NCBI GenBank assembly: GCA_937872515.1
Contig: CALMSX010000082.1
Location: forward strand, 310,001 to 374,000
DNA from: an uncultured Bacteroidota bacterium
GTDB lineage: Bacteria > Bacteroidota > Bacteroidia > Chitinophagales > Saprospiraceae
DNA length: 64,000 nt
Direction: 5' to 3'
Positions 44,357 through 52,960 of the stretch are shown here, in pieces. The notes beneath the pieces are model-generated. The model saw only the letters and a program-made list of their open reading frames with translations, did not search any database and was not told the origin of the DNA. Position numbers and translations under genes: made by a program. Position 1 is the first letter of the stretch; the number at the start of each line of letters is the position of its first letter.

Positions 44357-45364
44357 TTAATAAATGGGACAAATTTTTCTGTCAGATAGTGGCCTTACAG
44401 ATTTGATGATGTATCGCAGGTGAAACTCTGGTCCCCCTCTGTTTGAAGAAACAATCTTATTAAAATTGGTCGCATCCAGATCATAACTAAAGCTGCCGTA
44501 CCATTCATTGTATTGAATGGCAATGGTGGGTATGGTAGATCCTGCTGTCCTGTACGAAAGACCCGCATGTACCTGTGTCTCTCTCCCTCTTTTCTGACTT
44601 ACATAAAACTTAATAAGGCCTCCCACCAGGGTTTCTTTGTATTGTTCCTGGATTTGATGAAGGGCATGTACCTGAAGATCGAGCTGTGAAAGCAATTGCA
44701 CATTTCCAACGGCATTAAAAGTCAGATGGATCGGCAGGCTTTCGGAGGGGGCATTATAAAATGTAGTTGAGGGCTGATGTAGGTGATAGGCCCCAATACC
44801 TGCATCCACATACGTCCTGCTGGTTTGTTGGTGCCTGAAATTGACCCCTAAAGCTGTTTCCAGCATGTTTACCCTTTGGAAATTAAAATTTTCTCCGTTG
44901 GGGGCATTGGGATTAAATGATACACCATCCCATTGTTTATCCCACGTTAGATTTGAGGTGTTAAAGGCACGCGTTGAATAGCCAAGAATCAAGCCCGCTC
45001 CTATCAGGTTCTTTTTATTGAGATTTCGGGTATAGGATGCACCCAGGTTGATACCGGTTAGGGTTAATTTAGAATCACCTTGTCTGTCATAATTCAGATT
45101 GCCACCAAAACCCAGGAAATGGCGATCATCTTTCAGATAATACTTCCTGTCATAGGCAATGCTGAAGGTGGTCCAGTTAACAGGTACAAATTTCCATTGA
45201 TTGCGGTAACTTAAATTAAAACGCTGATCGCCATTAAAAATACCAATCAAAGCTGGATTGATATTCAGCGGCGAATTGTAAAATTGTGAGTAATGCAGAT
45301 CTTGTCCGTGTGATTTAAAATAAAACACCAGTGACAACGCAAAAAGTAAAATTTTATTACGCAT
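44357..45364 (-). CDS. PorP/SprF family T9SS outer membrane protein
   Basis: Outer-membrane beta-barrel of 335 residues thought to anchor or dock type B cargo of the T9SS. ATG 45364 opens the signal peptide MRNKILLFALSLVFYFKSHG, followed by the family hallmark QDLHYSQFYNSPLNINPALIG and FNLSYRNQWKFVPVNWTTFS. Later family features are LGFGGNLNYDRQG and a series of amphipathic strands to the C-terminus. A longer start at 45403 is unlikely. First gene of an operon with the PorE-like and CHU_C genes; paired PorP-CHU_C genes suggest a dedicated cargo-anchor relation. The leader carries possible RNA structure. Confidence 0.93.
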   Translation of the reverse strand: MRNKILLFALSLVFYFKSHGQDLHYSQFYNSPLNINPALIGIFNGDQRFNLSYRNQWKFVPVNWTTFSIAYDRKYYLKDDRHFLGFGGNLNYDRQGDSKLTLTGINLGASYTRNLNKKNLIGAGLILGYSTRAFNTSNLTWDKQWDGVSFNPNAPNGENFNFQRVNMLETALGVNFRHQQTSRTYVDAGIGAYHLHQPSTTFYNAPSESLPIHLTFNAVGNVQLLSQLDLQVHALHQIQEQYKETLVGGLIKFYVSQKRGRETQVHAGLSYRTAGSTIPTIAIQYNEWYGSFSYDLDATNFNKIVSSNRGGPEFHLRYIIKSVRPLSDRKICPIY

Positions 45365-45448
45365 ATTACTCAATTTTAGTATTTTGTATTGACTGATTAT
45401 CAAAACGTTAATTTCGATTTCTTAGTTCATTAATAATGCAAAAACCGT

Positions 45449-45512
45449 GCTAAAGTGCTTTTAAAAGAGGGAAAACCATTTCCGGCCAACAGGGGCGGTC
45501 ATGGCCTTTAGC
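45449..45512 (-). ncRNA. Possible structured leader RNA upstream of porP
   Basis: In an A/T-rich intergenic region, a G/C-richer block of 64 bases is closed by GCTAAAG (45449-45455) and CTTTAGC (45506-45512). It contains GGAAA-ACCA-TTTCC (45470-45483) and GGCCA/TGGCC (45484-45488 with 45502-45506). On the minus strand it would lie in the 5' leader of porP if the TATTTTTG at 45526-45533 is the promoter. The complementarity is seen; strand and function are inferred. The remaining bases of 45365-45676 show no gene. Confidence 0.4.
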
Positions 45513-45525
45513 GATGGACGCTCAT

Positions 45526-45533
45526 CAAAAATA
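45526..45533 (-). promoter_or_regulatory. Putative -7 element for the porP operon
   Basis: Minus-strand TATTTTTG matches TAnnTTTG and implies a leader of about 155 bases before the porP start at 45364, containing the paired block at 45449-45512. Confidence 0.4.
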
Positions 45534-45657
45534 TATAAATTTTTTAAATTCATTACTATTTGATATTGTTTTTAATCTACTTTTAATCCTGTTTTAATGT
45601 AGATAAGACTTTATTAGCTTGAGGATAAATTCAATACGTTTACAGCCAAAAAAAGCC

Positions 45658-45665
45658 TAATTTTG
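45658..45665 (+). promoter_or_regulatory. Putative -7 element for the OsmC-metZ unit
   Basis: TAATTTTG matches TAnnTTTG; the start codon at 45677 follows after only 11 bases, giving a very short leader. No -33 motif is clear. Confidence 0.35.
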
Positions 45666-45676
45666 AATAAAAGTGT

Positions 45677-46075
45677 ATGGAAGTTAGTTTAACGAGGAAA
45701 TCTGAACAAATGTATGAGGGCACCAACGCCCGGGGCCAATCCATCATTTTGGCGGGCGAAGGTCAGGCCGTTGGACCCATGGAATCTGTGCTGTTGGCAG
45801 GAGCTTCTTGTGCCAGCATTGATCTGGAGTTGATTCTTAAAAAAATGCAACAGCCACTTGTTGGGCTTGAAGTTAAGATTTCGGGCGACCGAGCCGAAGA
45901 CCAGGTACCCAAGGTCTTTGTGAAGGTCCATTTACATTTTATTCTGTCAGGTAAGATTGACCCCTCTAAAGCAGACCGGGCGATTTCATTGAGCGTTGAA
46001 AAATATTGCTCTGTCCTCATGATGGTGTCCAAAACGGCTGATGTAACTTATAGTTTCGAAATCAAAGAGAATTAA
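45677..46075 (+). CDS. OsmC family peroxiredoxin-like protein
   Basis: Small thiol protein of the OsmC/Ohr superfamily, 132 residues, expected to reduce organic peroxides or act on disulfides. Conserved cysteines appear in LLAGASCASIDLELILKKM (first, on the central helix) and in SVEKYCSVLMMVSKTADVTYSFEI (second), the spacing expected for the family. AVGPMESVLLAGA is the usual helix entry. It lies 4 bases before metZ and likely shares its transcript, an association of thiol chemistry with sulfur assimilation. Confidence 0.92.
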   Translation: MEVSLTRKSEQMYEGTNARGQSIILAGEGQAVGPMESVLLAGASCASIDLELILKKMQQPLVGLEVKISGDRAEDQVPKVFVKVHLHFILSGKIDPSKADRAISLSVEKYCSVLMMVSKTADVTYSFEIKEN

Positions 46076-46079
46076 ACAT

Positions 46080-47243
46080 ATGCAAAAATTTGAAACCAGG
46101 GCGATCCGATTGCAAATGGAACGCACCCATCAAAAAGAACATTCAACCCCTATTTTTCCTACCTCAAGCTTTGTTTTTGCGGATGCTGAAGAAATGCGAA
46201 TGGCTTTTACAGAGGAAATCGATGCTAATATTTACAGTCGATATAGCAATCCATCTGTAGAAGAGTTTGAAAGTAAAATGGCTTCCTTAGAAAATGCAGA
46301 GATGGCCATTGCAACTGCTTCGGGTATGTCGGCCGTTTTTGCCTGCTTTGCTTGTCATTTAAAGCAAGGTGATCATGTTTTATTGTCGCAGGCGGTTTTT
46401 GGAAGTACCATTAAATTATTTGAAAATTTTTTTGGAAAATGGGGTATAACTTATGATTTGGTCAATTCAACCCGGGTCGAAGACTGGCAAAAATATGTGA
46501 AGAGAGAGACTAAAATGCTGTACTTAGAAACTCCCTCCAATCCCGCCTTGGATATTTTTGATTTGTCGGCGTTTGCATCCTTTTCCAAAACCAATAAAAT
46601 CTTATTGGTTGTAGACAATTGTTTTGCCACCCCTTATCTGCAAAACCCAATCGACCATGGCTGTGACCTTGTTATCCACTCAGCTACCAAATACATTGAT
46701 GGTCAGGGCAGAGTGCTGGGAGGTGTGGTAGCAGGAAGAAGCGACCTTGTCAGTGCCATTGTACCCTTTATGCGAAATGCCGGACCAACCTTGTCACCAT
46801 TTAATGCCTGGATCTTGTCAAAAAGTCTCGAAACCTTATCGGTCAGAATGGACAGGCACTGCGAAAATGCCATGGGCTTAGCGTTATACCTTGAAAACAA
46901 GCCAGAAGTATTGTATGTGAAATATCCCTTTCTAACTTCTCATCCCGGTAATCAGGTGGCTAAAAAGCAAATGCGCGCAGGTGGAGGCATTGTTGCATTT
47001 GAACTCAAGGGAGGTGTAGCGGCTGGAAGGCAATTCATCGATCGGGTTAAAATGCTGTCTATTTCTCCTAACCTTGGTGATACCAGATCCATTATCACCC
47101 ATCCTGCTTCCTCTACTCACAGTAAATTGACTCAGGAGCAAAGAGAGCAGGTTGGGATTACAGATGGGTTGATCAGGGTTTCTGTGGGGCTTGAGCACTT
47201 AGACGATATTATAGCTGATATCGACCAGGCTTTTGGTCAATAA
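46080..47243 (+). CDS. metZ: O-succinylhomoserine sulfhydrylase (trans-sulfuration PLP enzyme)
   Basis: PLP enzyme that makes homocysteine directly from an activated homoserine and sulfide, for methionine synthesis. The 387 residues show the Cys/Met-metabolism features: IYSRYSNPSVEEFESKMASLE near 56-77, ATASGMSAVFA, VVDNCFATPYLQNPIDHGCDLVIHSATKYIDGQG as successive blocks (PLP lysine in SATKYIDG near residue 207), and SLGDTRSIITHPAS-like NLGDTRSIITHPASSTHSKL. The O-succinyl versus O-acetyl preference is inferred from overall similarity; a gamma-synthase/lyase is less likely. It follows the OsmC gene by 4 bases and converges on the DUF6249 gene with 3 bases between stops. Confidence 0.88.
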   Translation: MQKFETRAIRLQMERTHQKEHSTPIFPTSSFVFADAEEMRMAFTEEIDANIYSRYSNPSVEEFESKMASLENAEMAIATASGMSAVFACFACHLKQGDHVLLSQAVFGSTIKLFENFFGKWGITYDLVNSTRVEDWQKYVKRETKMLYLETPSNPALDIFDLSAFASFSKTNKILLVVDNCFATPYLQNPIDHGCDLVIHSATKYIDGQGRVLGGVVAGRSDLVSAIVPFMRNAGPTLSPFNAWILSKSLETLSVRMDRHCENAMGLALYLENKPEVLYVKYPFLTSHPGNQVAKKQMRAGGGIVAFELKGGVAAGRQFIDRVKMLSISPNLGDTRSIITHPASSTHSKLTQEQREQVGITDGLIRVSVGLEHLDDIIADIDQAFGQ

Positions 47244-47246
47244 ACC

Positions 47247-47618
47247 CTAAATAAGGTCGTCGTTGTCTTTGAAATCGTCTTTTCCAGAATCATAACTGCC
47301 AATTCTGCCATTGAGGTATTGGTGGTAGTAAATCAAAGAAAAGCCGCCAAAAATGAAGATACAGGCAAAGGTACAGGCCGGTTGTGAATCAAATACTTTA
47401 TCCAAAAAGATACCTACCAATAGCCCTGCGCCTACACTCATGAACAAGAGACCAAATTTGAGGGTATTGTTTTTTCGGTCTTTTCCGTGGAATACGGAAC
47501 TGTCTTTGCCGTATTGAATGAGAGCAAGCCTTTCACGGTGTCTGTTTTTAAGGAAAATTACTCCTAAAACCATCAAGGTGGTAAAAAAGCCGATGGTTCC
47601 TAAAATTTCTGATGCCAT
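47247..47618 (-). CDS. DUF6249 family membrane protein
   Basis: Small inner-membrane protein of 123 residues and unknown function. Three hydrophobic segments are visible: residues about 5-22 (ILGTIGFFTTLMVLGVIFL), 54-72 (LKFGLLFMSVGAGLLVGIFL) and 82-98 (CTFACIFIFGGFSLIYY). A basic stretch, KNRHRERLALIQYGKD, follows the first helix, which is characteristic of the family, and an acidic tail ends the protein. In other Bacteroidota such genes often sit near ECF sigma factors, but none is seen here. Confidence 0.8.
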   Translation of the reverse strand: MASEILGTIGFFTTLMVLGVIFLKNRHRERLALIQYGKDSSVFHGKDRKNNTLKFGLLFMSVGAGLLVGIFLDKVFDSQPACTFACIFIFGGFSLIYYHQYLNGRIGSYDSGKDDFKDNDDLI

Positions 47619-47787
47619 AATTATTTTTATTTCAAATACGTAATTAGGAAAAAGGTGGTTACATAATTTTTGTGGATCAACTGAAAAATAGTGGTCTAAT
47701 TTTTAGAAATTGCTCCAATTAAGGAAGGCACATTGTATTTTTACCCTTCATTTTACACGAAATGAATTCTTTAAGCGAAAATTAATC

Positions 47788-49803
47788 ATGGCAAAAAAGC
47801 AACACAAAGAAAAATTTGAAAACAAGGTGGCATCTTCCACCATTGAAAAAACAGCTATTAAGTCGTTCTTCTCCTGGAAAGACTGGGCACTCATTGGAGT
47901 AATATGTTTTTCTGCTTACTTGATCTTTTCCAATGTAAAAAACTATCAGTTCGTAAATTGGGATGATGACAGGAATTTTTACGAGAATCTCCTCATCACT
48001 TCTCTCAATGCTGAAAATTTTTGGCAGAACACGGTTAAAATATTTAAATCAGATGTCATCGGTAACTACAATCCTTTGACCATTTGGACCTTTGCCTTAG
48101 AAAAAAGGTTGTATGGCAAGGGCAGTTACAATGGATTGGAATCACCAGGCCAGTGGCACCATACCAATGTATTGCTCCACCTAATTTGTGTTTGGTTGGT
48201 TTACCTGATAAGCCGGAGGCTAAGACTGGGTCTCATAGGGGCTGGTTTTGTTGCGGCGTTGTTTGCCCTTCATCCCATGCGCGTAGAGTCTGTGGCATGG
48301 GTAACGGAAAGAAAGGATGTATTGTATGGGATGTTTTTTTTGGCAGCTATGTATCAATACATCAGAACCAAAACCAATCCGACTTTATGGAGGTATGTCC
48401 TGATTTATCTATTTTTTGGTCTTTCGCTCTTATCTAAAATCCAGGCGGTAGCCCTGCCTTTGGTCATGGTGGCCATTGATTTTCTATTGGATGAAAAGTT
48501 TGAATTAAAATCGGTCATCAACAAGTGGCCATATTTTCTGATATCCTTCTTATGGGGTGTTTTGGGTATTGTGGTTTTAGGAAGTGAGGGGTCTCTGGAT
48601 ACCAATGACGTGACTTATCCTTTTTGGCAACGCATTTTTATTGGAAGCTTTAGCTACCTGGTTTACCTGGTAAAGGTTGTAATTCCTTATGAATTATCAC
48701 CCCTCTACCCCTACCCGCCCAGTATGCCGGCTTATTTCTATCCCACCATAGTAATGGTACCCATTGTTGGGTATTTAGCATGGATGTCGTATACCAAGGG
48801 TTGGAAGGTATTTGGTTTTGCCTTGTTTTTCTTTACATTTAATATCATATTCCTACTACAGGTATTGGGAGCCGGACAAGGTTTTATCGCAGACAGGTTT
48901 ACCTACATAGCCTACCTGGGTTTGTTTTTTGGATTTGGCTGGTTGCTGGAAAAATGGGCTGCAAAACAGGGAGCCTCCAAAGCGTTGGCAACAGGAATAG
49001 GAATACTGGCTATTGGTATTTATTCCTACATCACTTACAAACAGGTAGCTATCTGGGAAAATTCGGGCACCTTATGGACGCACGTTTTAAAATACTACGA
49101 TAAAACCACCCTTCCTTTTGGCAACAGGGCTAATTATTACAGAAGTCAAAAAATGTACGACGAAGCTTTGGTTGATTACAATAAAGCCATTTCACTAAAA
49201 GAAGACCCTCAGACCTATAACTCAAGGGCGAGGCTATACTTTGATACTGCTAATGACAGTACCCGCTTACTTCTGGCATTAAAAGATTATAACCGCGCCA
49301 TTGAGCTAAAGCCAAATGATGGAGAATTTTGGGTCAACCGCGGTGCCACCTATGCCAGGTTGGGTAATTTGGAAAAAGCGATTGAAAACATCAATACCGG
49401 TTTGAAATTTAAACCAGATCATGAAACCGGTTACCTCAACCGATCTGTGCTCAATTCAGCCCTTGCTGCCAGGTACCCACTGGGTTCTACAGAATATGGA
49501 CAATATACAACCCAGGCCATTGCTGACCTGGATGAGTATCAAAAATATAGACCTTATAATGGAGATACCTGGTACGAAAAAGCAAGAATGAAAAGAACAC
49601 TCGGAAATTTGATGGCTGCTTTGGACGATATCAACAGGGCCATTCAACTCGATGCATCGAAAGGCATTTATTTTTATGAAAGAGCCATCGAAAACCATCA
49701 AATAACCAGAAAAGAATTTGCCAAAGCAGACCTTGAAACAGCTATTAGTCTTGGCTATGCCAACATTGATGCGGAGTTGGCTGCGCTTTATTTAAGCAAT
49801 TGA
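47788..49803 (+). CDS. TMTC-like polytopic membrane protein with C-terminal TPR domain
   Basis: Inner-membrane protein of 671 residues resembling eukaryotic TMTC proteins, a GT-C fold family of O-mannosyltransferases. ATG 47788 (MAKKQHKEKFENK) is chosen over an upstream TTG at 47710. After a basic N-terminus come about ten membrane helices (38-435). The first periplasmic loop has VNWDDDRNFYEN, the expected place of the catalytic acidic residues. HPMRVESVAWVTERKDVLYG near residues 163-182 is a hallmark of this family. Residues about 440-671 form five or six TPRs, such as MYDEALVDYNKAISL, ALKDYNRAIELKPNDGEFW and NLEKAIENINTGLKFKPD. The stop overlaps the aroK start (TGATG). Glycosyl transfer is inferred only. 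Confidence 0.82.
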   Translation: MAKKQHKEKFENKVASSTIEKTAIKSFFSWKDWALIGVICFSAYLIFSNVKNYQFVNWDDDRNFYENLLITSLNAENFWQNTVKIFKSDVIGNYNPLTIWTFALEKRLYGKGSYNGLESPGQWHHTNVLLHLICVWLVYLISRRLRLGLIGAGFVAALFALHPMRVESVAWVTERKDVLYGMFFLAAMYQYIRTKTNPTLWRYVLIYLFFGLSLLSKIQAVALPLVMVAIDFLLDEKFELKSVINKWPYFLISFLWGVLGIVVLGSEGSLDTNDVTYPFWQRIFIGSFSYLVYLVKVVIPYELSPLYPYPPSMPAYFYPTIVMVPIVGYLAWMSYTKGWKVFGFALFFFTFNIIFLLQVLGAGQGFIADRFTYIAYLGLFFGFGWLLEKWAAKQGASKALATGIGILAIGIYSYITYKQVAIWENSGTLWTHVLKYYDKTTLPFGNRANYYRSQKMYDEALVDYNKAISLKEDPQTYNSRARLYFDTANDSTRLLLALKDYNRAIELKPNDGEFWVNRGATYARLGNLEKAIENINTGLKFKPDHETGYLNRSVLNSALAARYPLGSTEYGQYTTQAIADLDEYQKYRPYNGDTWYEKARMKRTLGNLMAALDDINRAIQLDASKGIYFYERAIENHQITRKEFAKADLETAISLGYANIDAELAALYLSN

Positions 49804-50300
49804 TGGCTGGTCATATCTACCTGGTTGGTTTTATGGCTTCGGGTAAATCAACCGTGGGTAGGCTATTGGCTTCCGCCATCGGCAGGCCTTTTATTGATAC
49901 TGATCTTGAAATTGAAAAACGATTTGGGGCCAGTATCCAACATATTTTTTCCACCGAGGGAGAAGTTGCATTCAGAAGAATGGAAAAAGACCTCTTGTTG
50001 GAATTGAGTAGCACAAAAGAGGAATGTGTGATTGCTACCGGAGGCGGTATGGTATTGATCGATGGCGCCCTGGAAGTAATGAAAAGCAGTGGACAGGTTT
50101 TCTTTTTAAAACGGAGTCTAAAGCAGATTTTGCCCATTTTAAGGAAGGACAATGACAGGCCACTAGCTACTAATAAAGGCAAAAAGGAGCTATATCTCAA
50201 ATACAAAGCCAGGCTGAAAACTTACAGAAAGGCTAACTTTAGGATCTACAACCGAAATGAACAGACCGCTCTGAATAAAATTTTGAAACAGATAAAATAA
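49803..50300 (+). CDS. aroK: Shikimate kinase
   Basis: Phosphorylates shikimate with ATP in the aromatic amino-acid pathway. ATG 49803 overlaps the upstream stop as TGATG. The 165 residues show the Walker A loop GFMASGKSTVGRLLA at about 8-22, FIDTDLEIEKRFG near 31-43 (shikimate-binding Asp), FRRMEKDLLLEL, the ATGGGMVLID glycine loop near 78 and the lid DNDRPLATNKGK near 117. The product feeds chorismate to TrpE, though the two loci are 17 kb apart. Confidence 0.95.
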   Translation: MAGHIYLVGFMASGKSTVGRLLASAIGRPFIDTDLEIEKRFGASIQHIFSTEGEVAFRRMEKDLLLELSSTKEECVIATGGGMVLIDGALEVMKSSGQVFFLKRSLKQILPILRKDNDRPLATNKGKKELYLKYKARLKTYRKANFRIYNRNEQTALNKILKQIK

Positions 50301-50374
50301 AATATTTTGGTTAACAACCAAAGCCTTATCTTACCTGTTTATTTGAATATTTTCGATTTTTAATTGTGATTTCC

Positions 50375-51781
50375 ATGAAAAAAAATTACACCTTTCTTTT
50401 TTTATTATTCGGTGCTCTGCCAATGGTGGCGCAGCAATTGGTTAGCTCTACTTACTTAAAAACCTATCCGGTTTCCTACTTTGTTCAGGAATTTGGTTTG
50501 TTTGCCAGTTATGACGTTGATCAATATAGAATCATTTACACAAGTAAGGAAGTGGACGGTGCGCCAACAACTGTGAGTGGATTGGTTTGCCTGCCAAAAG
50601 TTAAGACAAGTGGTTATCCAATGTTGGTTTATCAACATGGCACAGCTGGGTCACGAACTGAGGTACCTGGCTACGAAAGTTTTGAAGGCCTATTACCTTC
50701 TATCTTTTCTTCACTGGGCTTTATTTCCATAGCCCCTGATTATCTGGGTTTGGGAGTGGATACTGGCATTCATCCTTATGTCCATGCTGCTTCAGAATCA
50801 TGGGTAGCCCAACACATGCTTTCAGCTACACTGCAATTTTTGGACGAGAAGGGCTATAACACAACCAAAGACCTTTTTTTTACCGGGTATAGTCAGGGCG
50901 GTCATGCCAGCATGGCTTTCCACAGGAGCATGGAGGCCAATAATATGGGCTTCGACCTCAAAGCAGCCAGCCACATGTCGGGTCCGTATTCCATTTCTAC
51001 GGGCATGAAACAACTTTTAATCAGCGACGAAGCTTATGGAACAGTGGCATATATTGCCCTGGTCGCATTGGGTTACAATGAAGTTTACGGCATCTTTCCT
51101 CAAAACAATATGCGAAACTTTTTTAAAGAAGAATATGCTCAATTGATTGATAGATTTGTTGCCGGTCAAGATGATTTGTGGGAACTGAATGATAAATTAA
51201 TTGCCAAATTAACAAGTCAATACGGCCTCGCACAGCCCAAAAAGATGTTGCTGGATAATGTGCTGAATGATATACTTACCAACGACAACCATCCTGTCAA
51301 CCTGGCTTTAAAAGACAATGATGTTTATGACTGGGCACCTACAATTCCTACCCGATTATTATATTGTAAAGCGGATGAGCAGGTAGCCTATACCAATAGC
51401 ATCATTGCAGAAGCAAAAATGAAACAAAATGGTTCAACTACCGTGTCTGCAATTGACGTGAATCCCAATGGCAGCCATTCCTCGTGTGTATCTCCGGCCA
51501 TCACCTCTACCCTCTTCTTTTTTCTTGGATTCCAGCAATTGTCAGCTACCCAAGAAGTTTTGCCATGGATCGATGTTTACCCCAATCCGGTTGCCGACTA
51601 TTTTTATGTTAACGGTGAGAATTTGGAAGGGGTGAACCTCATTGATATGAGTGGCAATGTAATGACTCCTTCTTTTTCCGGAAATATTGTCAATGTCTCT
51701 GACCTTCCTTCCGGAATTTACCTTGGCTTGCTAAAATTTGCCAACGGTGTGACCTCCCGCACGAAAATTGTTGTTAGGTAA
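50375..51781 (+). CDS. T9SS-exported lipase-like alpha/beta hydrolase
   Basis: Secreted esterase or lipase of the secretory-lipase type. ATG 50375 begins the signal peptide MKKNYTFLFLLFGALPMVAQ; a GTG nine bases upstream is less likely. The catalytic core has YPMLVYQHGTAGSR near 85 (oxyanion region), IAPDYLGLGVDTG near 118, nucleophile FTGYSQGGHASMAFH near 165-180, Asp in YCKADEQVAYTNS near 330 and His in NPNGSHSSCVSPA near 371, so the triad looks complete. Two cysteines near the Asp and the His could form a disulfide. The last 75 residues (IDVYPNPVADYFYV ... LPSGIYLGLLKFANG) are a type A sorting domain. Natural substrate unknown. Confidence 0.88.
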   Translation: MKKNYTFLFLLFGALPMVAQQLVSSTYLKTYPVSYFVQEFGLFASYDVDQYRIIYTSKEVDGAPTTVSGLVCLPKVKTSGYPMLVYQHGTAGSRTEVPGYESFEGLLPSIFSSLGFISIAPDYLGLGVDTGIHPYVHAASESWVAQHMLSATLQFLDEKGYNTTKDLFFTGYSQGGHASMAFHRSMEANNMGFDLKAASHMSGPYSISTGMKQLLISDEAYGTVAYIALVALGYNEVYGIFPQNNMRNFFKEEYAQLIDRFVAGQDDLWELNDKLIAKLTSQYGLAQPKKMLLDNVLNDILTNDNHPVNLALKDNDVYDWAPTIPTRLLYCKADEQVAYTNSIIAEAKMKQNGSTTVSAIDVNPNGSHSSCVSPAITSTLFFFLGFQQLSATQEVLPWIDVYPNPVADYFYVNGENLEGVNLIDMSGNVMTPSFSGNIVNVSDLPSGIYLGLLKFANGVTSRTKIVVR

Positions 51782-51856
51782 ATAGAACGATATTTTATAA
51801 GGCTTTTGACTTCAATTCTCTGGCTTTCTTTTATATTTACTGGCAAAAGTCAGTAA

Positions 51857-52957
51857 ATGATAAATCAAAACCAACGATTGCTTTCTATCGATGTATTGAG
51901 AGGGCTTACGATAGCATTTATGATTATCGTCAACACGCCCGGTTCGTGGGAATTTGTGTATGCTCCGCTCCGACACGCCAAATGGGATGGATGTACGCCA
52001 ACCGATCTTGTTTTTCCCTTCTTTTTGTTTATTGTGGGCTTAAGTATGGCACAGTCATTTAAAAGCCACTCCGATTTTACACAGGCTCAATTGCTGACAA
52101 AGGCACTAAAACGTACCGCTGTTATCTTTGGTATTGGTTTGCTGCTCAACTGGTTTCCTTTTTATGACAAGCCTTTGGCTGATTTAAGGATATTTGGCGT
52201 ACTTCAAAGAATAGCCCTAGCTTACTTTTTTGGCAGTTTGATTTCCATCTACATAGCAGAAAAATGGCAACTTTGGGTCACTATGTTGATACTGGCAATC
52301 TACTACATCCTCTTAGTCTCCTTTGTGGCTGTGGATCCACTTTCTCTAGAAAATAATTTGGTGCGTTCCATCGATTTGGCTTTGTTGGGAGAGACCCACA
52401 TTTATCATGGATATGGTATTCCCTTTGATCCTGAAGGGCTCTTGAGTACCTTAGGTTCTATTGGCAATGTGATGTTTGGGTATATTCTGGCCAGAAAGAT
52501 TGCAAAATTAGAATCTTCTATGTTACAAATCCGGTATGTCCTTCTTTTTGGAGCGATACTGATTGGTATTGGCATTATCTGGAATTTTACCGGTTTTCCC
52601 ATCAATAAACCCATTTGGTCCAGCTCTTATGCAATGTTTACATCCGGATTGGCATCCTGGCTTTTTGCGTTTATGCTCTATTTTATAGATGTGAAGGGAA
52701 ATAAGAGTTGGTCTTTCCCATTCAAGGTATTTGGTATGAATGCGCTTGCCTCTTATGCCATGTCAGGTTTGGTAATTCGAACCCTGCACCTTATCAAGGT
52801 GGGTGATTCTACTTTGCCTGCCGCATTTTATAGTAAGGTATTAAGCCCATTAGCAGGCCCCTACTTTGGTTCATTTCTTTTTGCCCTTTTGTTTTGTTCA
52901 ACCATCTGGCTCTTTGCGTATGTACTCTACAGTAAAAAGATATTTATCAAGGCATGA
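51857..52957 (+). CDS. HGSNAT-like transmembrane acyltransferase (DUF5009/NagX type)
   Basis: Polytopic inner-membrane protein of 366 residues with about ten hydrophobic segments, related to heparan-alpha-glucosaminide N-acetyltransferase and bacterial NagX. The family N-terminus is clear: QRLLSIDVLRGLTIAFMIIVNTPG, then LRHAKWDGCTPTDLVFPFFLFIVG, including the conserved His and Asp residues. Later segments such as FGVLQRIALAYF and VFGMNALASYAMS also fit. The probable role is acetyl transfer across the membrane to a sugar amine. Followed by the convergent pepP gene with 3 bases between the stops. Confidence 0.88.
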   Translation: MINQNQRLLSIDVLRGLTIAFMIIVNTPGSWEFVYAPLRHAKWDGCTPTDLVFPFFLFIVGLSMAQSFKSHSDFTQAQLLTKALKRTAVIFGIGLLLNWFPFYDKPLADLRIFGVLQRIALAYFFGSLISIYIAEKWQLWVTMLILAIYYILLVSFVAVDPLSLENNLVRSIDLALLGETHIYHGYGIPFDPEGLLSTLGSIGNVMFGYILARKIAKLESSMLQIRYVLLFGAILIGIGIIWNFTGFPINKPIWSSSYAMFTSGLASWLFAFMLYFIDVKGNKSWSFPFKVFGMNALASYAMSGLVIRTLHLIKVGDSTLPAAFYSKVLSPLAGPYFGSFLFALLFCSTIWLFAYVLYSKKIFIKA

Positions 52958-52960
52958 TGG

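Noticed and set aside
45501..45563. 20-codon ORF starting MAFSDGRSSK in the porP/OsmC intergenic region
   Set aside because: It is short, ends in an A/T-rich run, has no promoter or terminator of its own, and its first part overlaps the paired block that is better explained as RNA structure.
45404..45676. SAM-type riboswitch upstream of the OsmC-metZ genes
   Set aside because: No SAM-I, SAM-II or SAM/SAH core sequence could be matched; only generic pairing is present.
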